In this document: positions 6,607 to 7,570 of the stretch, in pieces | Layout: every line of letters starts with the position of its first letter | Numbering within the stretch: position 1 is the stretch's first letter | From: Fidelibacterota bacterium REDSEA-S14_B6 | GTDB lineage: Bacteria > Fidelibacterota > Marinisomatia > Marinisomatales > S15-B10 | NCBI GenBank assembly: GCA_001626655.1 | Contig: LUOC01000187.1 | Location: 1-7,570 of the forward strand | Reading direction: 5' to 3' | DNA length: 7,570 nt | The notes under the pieces: model-generated | What the model saw: only the letters and a program-made list of their open reading frames with translations | Told to the model about the DNA's origin: nothing | Databases searched by the model: none | Program-made: the position numbers and the translations under genes

Positions 6607-6863
6607 TGGAAACCATACATCTCGATGACTTCCTTCACGAAGGTGTCATCAGAGAGAAAGTGTTTCGTGATAAAGTCGCGAAGATCGACTGGGGCCAGTA
6701 CAAGGGGAAGCGCGTGCTGATCCGCGGCTGCGCCGATGTGGTGATCCCCACCTGGGCATTCCTGATTTTGACGGCCCACCTTGCTGAACATGTTGACCGA
6801 ATCTATTTTGGTGAACTCCGGTCGGCGGTGAAGATATTCGTGAAAGGGTCCCCCGGCGCATGA
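6606..6863 (+). CDS. DUF2480-like protein, single-unit (half-length) form
   Basis: This 85-residue protein of unknown function resembles the N-terminal half of DUF2480 proteins, which in Bacteroidota are commonly located near suf genes and, as I recall them, are about 165-170 residues with two similar halves. Recognisable blocks are DDFLHEGVIREKVFRDKV (7-24), DWGQYKGKRVLIRGCAD (28-44), VIPTWAFLIL (46-55), and IYFGELRSAVKIF (66-78). The GCAD Cys42 is the only cysteine. There are no signal peptide or convincing membrane segments; the hydrophobic block at about 46-57 is too short. It overlaps the carrier gene by one base (TAATG) and the deaminase by four (ATGA), so it is a genuine coupled operon gene. 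No remnant of a second half is visible afterwards. A role linked to Fe-S assembly is suggested by position only. Confidence 0.8.
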   Translation: METIHLDDFLHEGVIREKVFRDKVAKIDWGQYKGKRVLIRGCADVVIPTWAFLILTAHLAEHVDRIYFGELRSAVKIFVKGSPGA

Positions 6864-7285
6864 GCGAGGAGAGGGTCAGCTGGGAACAGTACTTTATGAA
6901 CATCGCGACCGAGGTTGCGACTCGCTCCACATGCGACAGGAAGCATGTGGGAGCGGTTATTGTCCGTGATAAGACCATCCTCGCCACCGGCTACAACGGA
7001 AGCCTCCGTGGGCTCGACCACTGCGATGAAGCGGGGCATGAGATGGAGAATGACCACTGTGTCCGGACCATCCACGCCGAGGCAAACGCCATCGTTCAGG
7101 CGGCGCGGCACGGCGTCAGGATCGAGAGCAGCGAAATCTACGTCACCGCTTCGCCCTGCTACGACTGCTTCAAGATGATCGCCAATTCAGGCATCACGCA
7201 CATCTATTACGCCGAGTTCTACCGCGACGAGCGGATTAGAGAGCACGCCGCCGAACTGGGCATTGACCTGATCCATCTGAAGTAA
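6860..7285 (+). CDS. Deoxycytidylate (dCMP) deaminase family protein
   Basis: The 141-residue protein belongs to the zinc-dependent cytidine/dCMP deaminase superfamily. It most resembles dCMP deaminases (ComEB-type), which convert dCMP to dUMP for thymidylate synthesis. The catalytic zinc site is complete: His72 and Glu74 in TIHAEANAI, then Cys100-X2-Cys103 in SPCYDC. Supporting motifs are STCDRKHVGAVIV (23-35), ATGYNGSLRG (42-51), which fits the dCMP deaminase GYNG signature, and the Cys55/His66/Cys67 region that in some relatives holds an additional zinc. It starts inside the stop of the preceding gene (ATGA), is the last gene of the operon and is followed by a terminator-like hairpin. It has no known direct role in Fe-S assembly; co-transcription may be incidental. 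Confidence 0.9.
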   Translation: MSEERVSWEQYFMNIATEVATRSTCDRKHVGAVIVRDKTILATGYNGSLRGLDHCDEAGHEMENDHCVRTIHAEANAIVQAARHGVRIESSEIYVTASPCYDCFKMIANSGITHIYYAEFYRDERIREHAAELGIDLIHLK

Positions 7286-7320
7286 GGGCCCCCGACCTCC
7301 GTGGAGGGAGCGCCTTTCTT
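7286..7320 (+). terminator. Probable Rho-independent terminator of the suf operon
   Basis: Right after the deaminase stop, CCTC (7296-7299) can pair with GAGG (7304-7307) around the loop CGTG. An outer GGC (7287-7289) can pair with GCC (7312-7314) across an internal loop. The run TTTCTT (7315-7320) follows. The stem is imperfect and the T-run is interrupted, so it is a moderate-strength candidate. It lies between two convergent genes, where a terminator is expected. No good T-run is seen for the opposite direction. Confidence 0.5.
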
Positions 7321-7570
7321 CAGGCCTGGAACCAGTAATTCAGCTTGATGAAGAGTGTATTGGACTTGGTGGGGAACCAACTGTCCGCGGCAGAAGAGAA
7401 ATAGTTTCTGTCATTTAGATTGTAGACCAGATAGAGAATACTGCCCGGACGATACTCCCACCGCGTTACGAAGGTGCCGATGGTGTTGTCTATGATAAAG
7501 CTTCTGTCGCCGCTGTAATCGAAAGGGGCGTAATCTCTCGTCATCGGCGCTGTCAGCTCCACATAGTCAG
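7320..7570 (-). CDS. C-terminal end of a probable DUF5916 outer-membrane protein (5' partial)
   Basis: This - strand frame is open from the right edge and ends in TGA at 7322-7320. About 83 residues are visible, and the GTG at 7562 is just an internal codon (the frame continues as ...DYVELTAP). The sequence has the C-terminal block of DUF5916-type proteins as I know them: SFIIDNTIGTFVTRWEYRPGS, then LYLVYNLNDRN, then LFIKLNYWF. These proteins have an N-terminal carbohydrate-binding-like domain and a beta-barrel-like C-terminus, and are common in Bacteroidota and related phyla. The alternating hydrophobic strands and the final aromatic strand fit an outer-membrane barrel end. It is convergent with the suf operon and not part of it. 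The substrate or role is unknown. Confidence 0.72.
   Translation of the reverse strand, partial: DYVELTAPMTRDYAPFDYSGDRSFIIDNTIGTFVTRWEYRPGSILYLVYNLNDRNYFSSAADSWFPTKSNTLFIKLNYWFQA

Noticed and set aside
1..7570. CRISPR arrays, tRNA or rRNA genes, insertion sequences, transposase or phage genes, and defence systems.
   Set aside because: None seen. Coding density is very high, no gap exceeds 55 bases, and no repeat array or terminal inverted repeats were noticed.

Overview
The window is a compact SUF iron-sulfur cluster assembly operon on the + strand, followed by a short convergent gene end on the - strand. It is fairly GC-rich, bacterial and almost entirely coding. The suf gene set, a DUF2480-like protein and the C-terminus of what looks like a DUF5916 outer-membrane protein together suggest a bacterium of the Fibrobacterota-Chlorobiota-Bacteroidota (FCB) supergroup, perhaps a Marinimicrobia-like lineage. 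This placement is inference from family composition; no rRNA or other marker is present.

Layout. Positions 2-1150 hold sufB, open at the left edge. They are followed by sufC (1202-1954), sufD (1959-3230), sufU (3223-3666), sufT (3663-4214) and sufS (4215-5441). After a 55-base gap come an Rrf2/IscR-type regulator (5497-5895), a second stand-alone DUF59/MIP18-type protein (5901-6257), an A-type carrier of the SufA/ErpA/HesB family (6259-6606), a half-length DUF2480-like protein (6606-6863) and a dCMP deaminase (6860-7285). Most + strand genes touch, overlap by a few bases (ATGA, TAATG, a GTG nested in the sufD end) or lie 1-5 bases apart. A likely Rho-independent terminator follows the deaminase. 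On the - strand, 7320-7570 is the last ~80 residues of a probable DUF5916 protein.

How it works together. SufS takes sulfur from cysteine as a persulfide. The zinc protein SufU, present instead of SufE, should accept it and pass it to the SufBCD scaffold, where the SufC ATPase drives cluster assembly. The A-type carrier and the two DUF59 proteins are expected to take part in cluster transfer or target maturation. The Rrf2 regulator carries an IscR-like Cys triad and probably senses Fe-S status.

Points worth a second look: SufS appears to lack about 12 residues in an otherwise well conserved region; the DUF2480-like protein is a single unit where the Bacteroidota family, as I recall it, has two similar halves; there are two different DUF59 proteins in one operon; the Rrf2 regulator has Arg at the usual IscR His-ligand position and Ala at the IscR Glu43 position; and the gap before it contains an imperfect IscR-type-1-like sequence. 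I see no wholly new system. This is a well conserved pathway with several unusual members.
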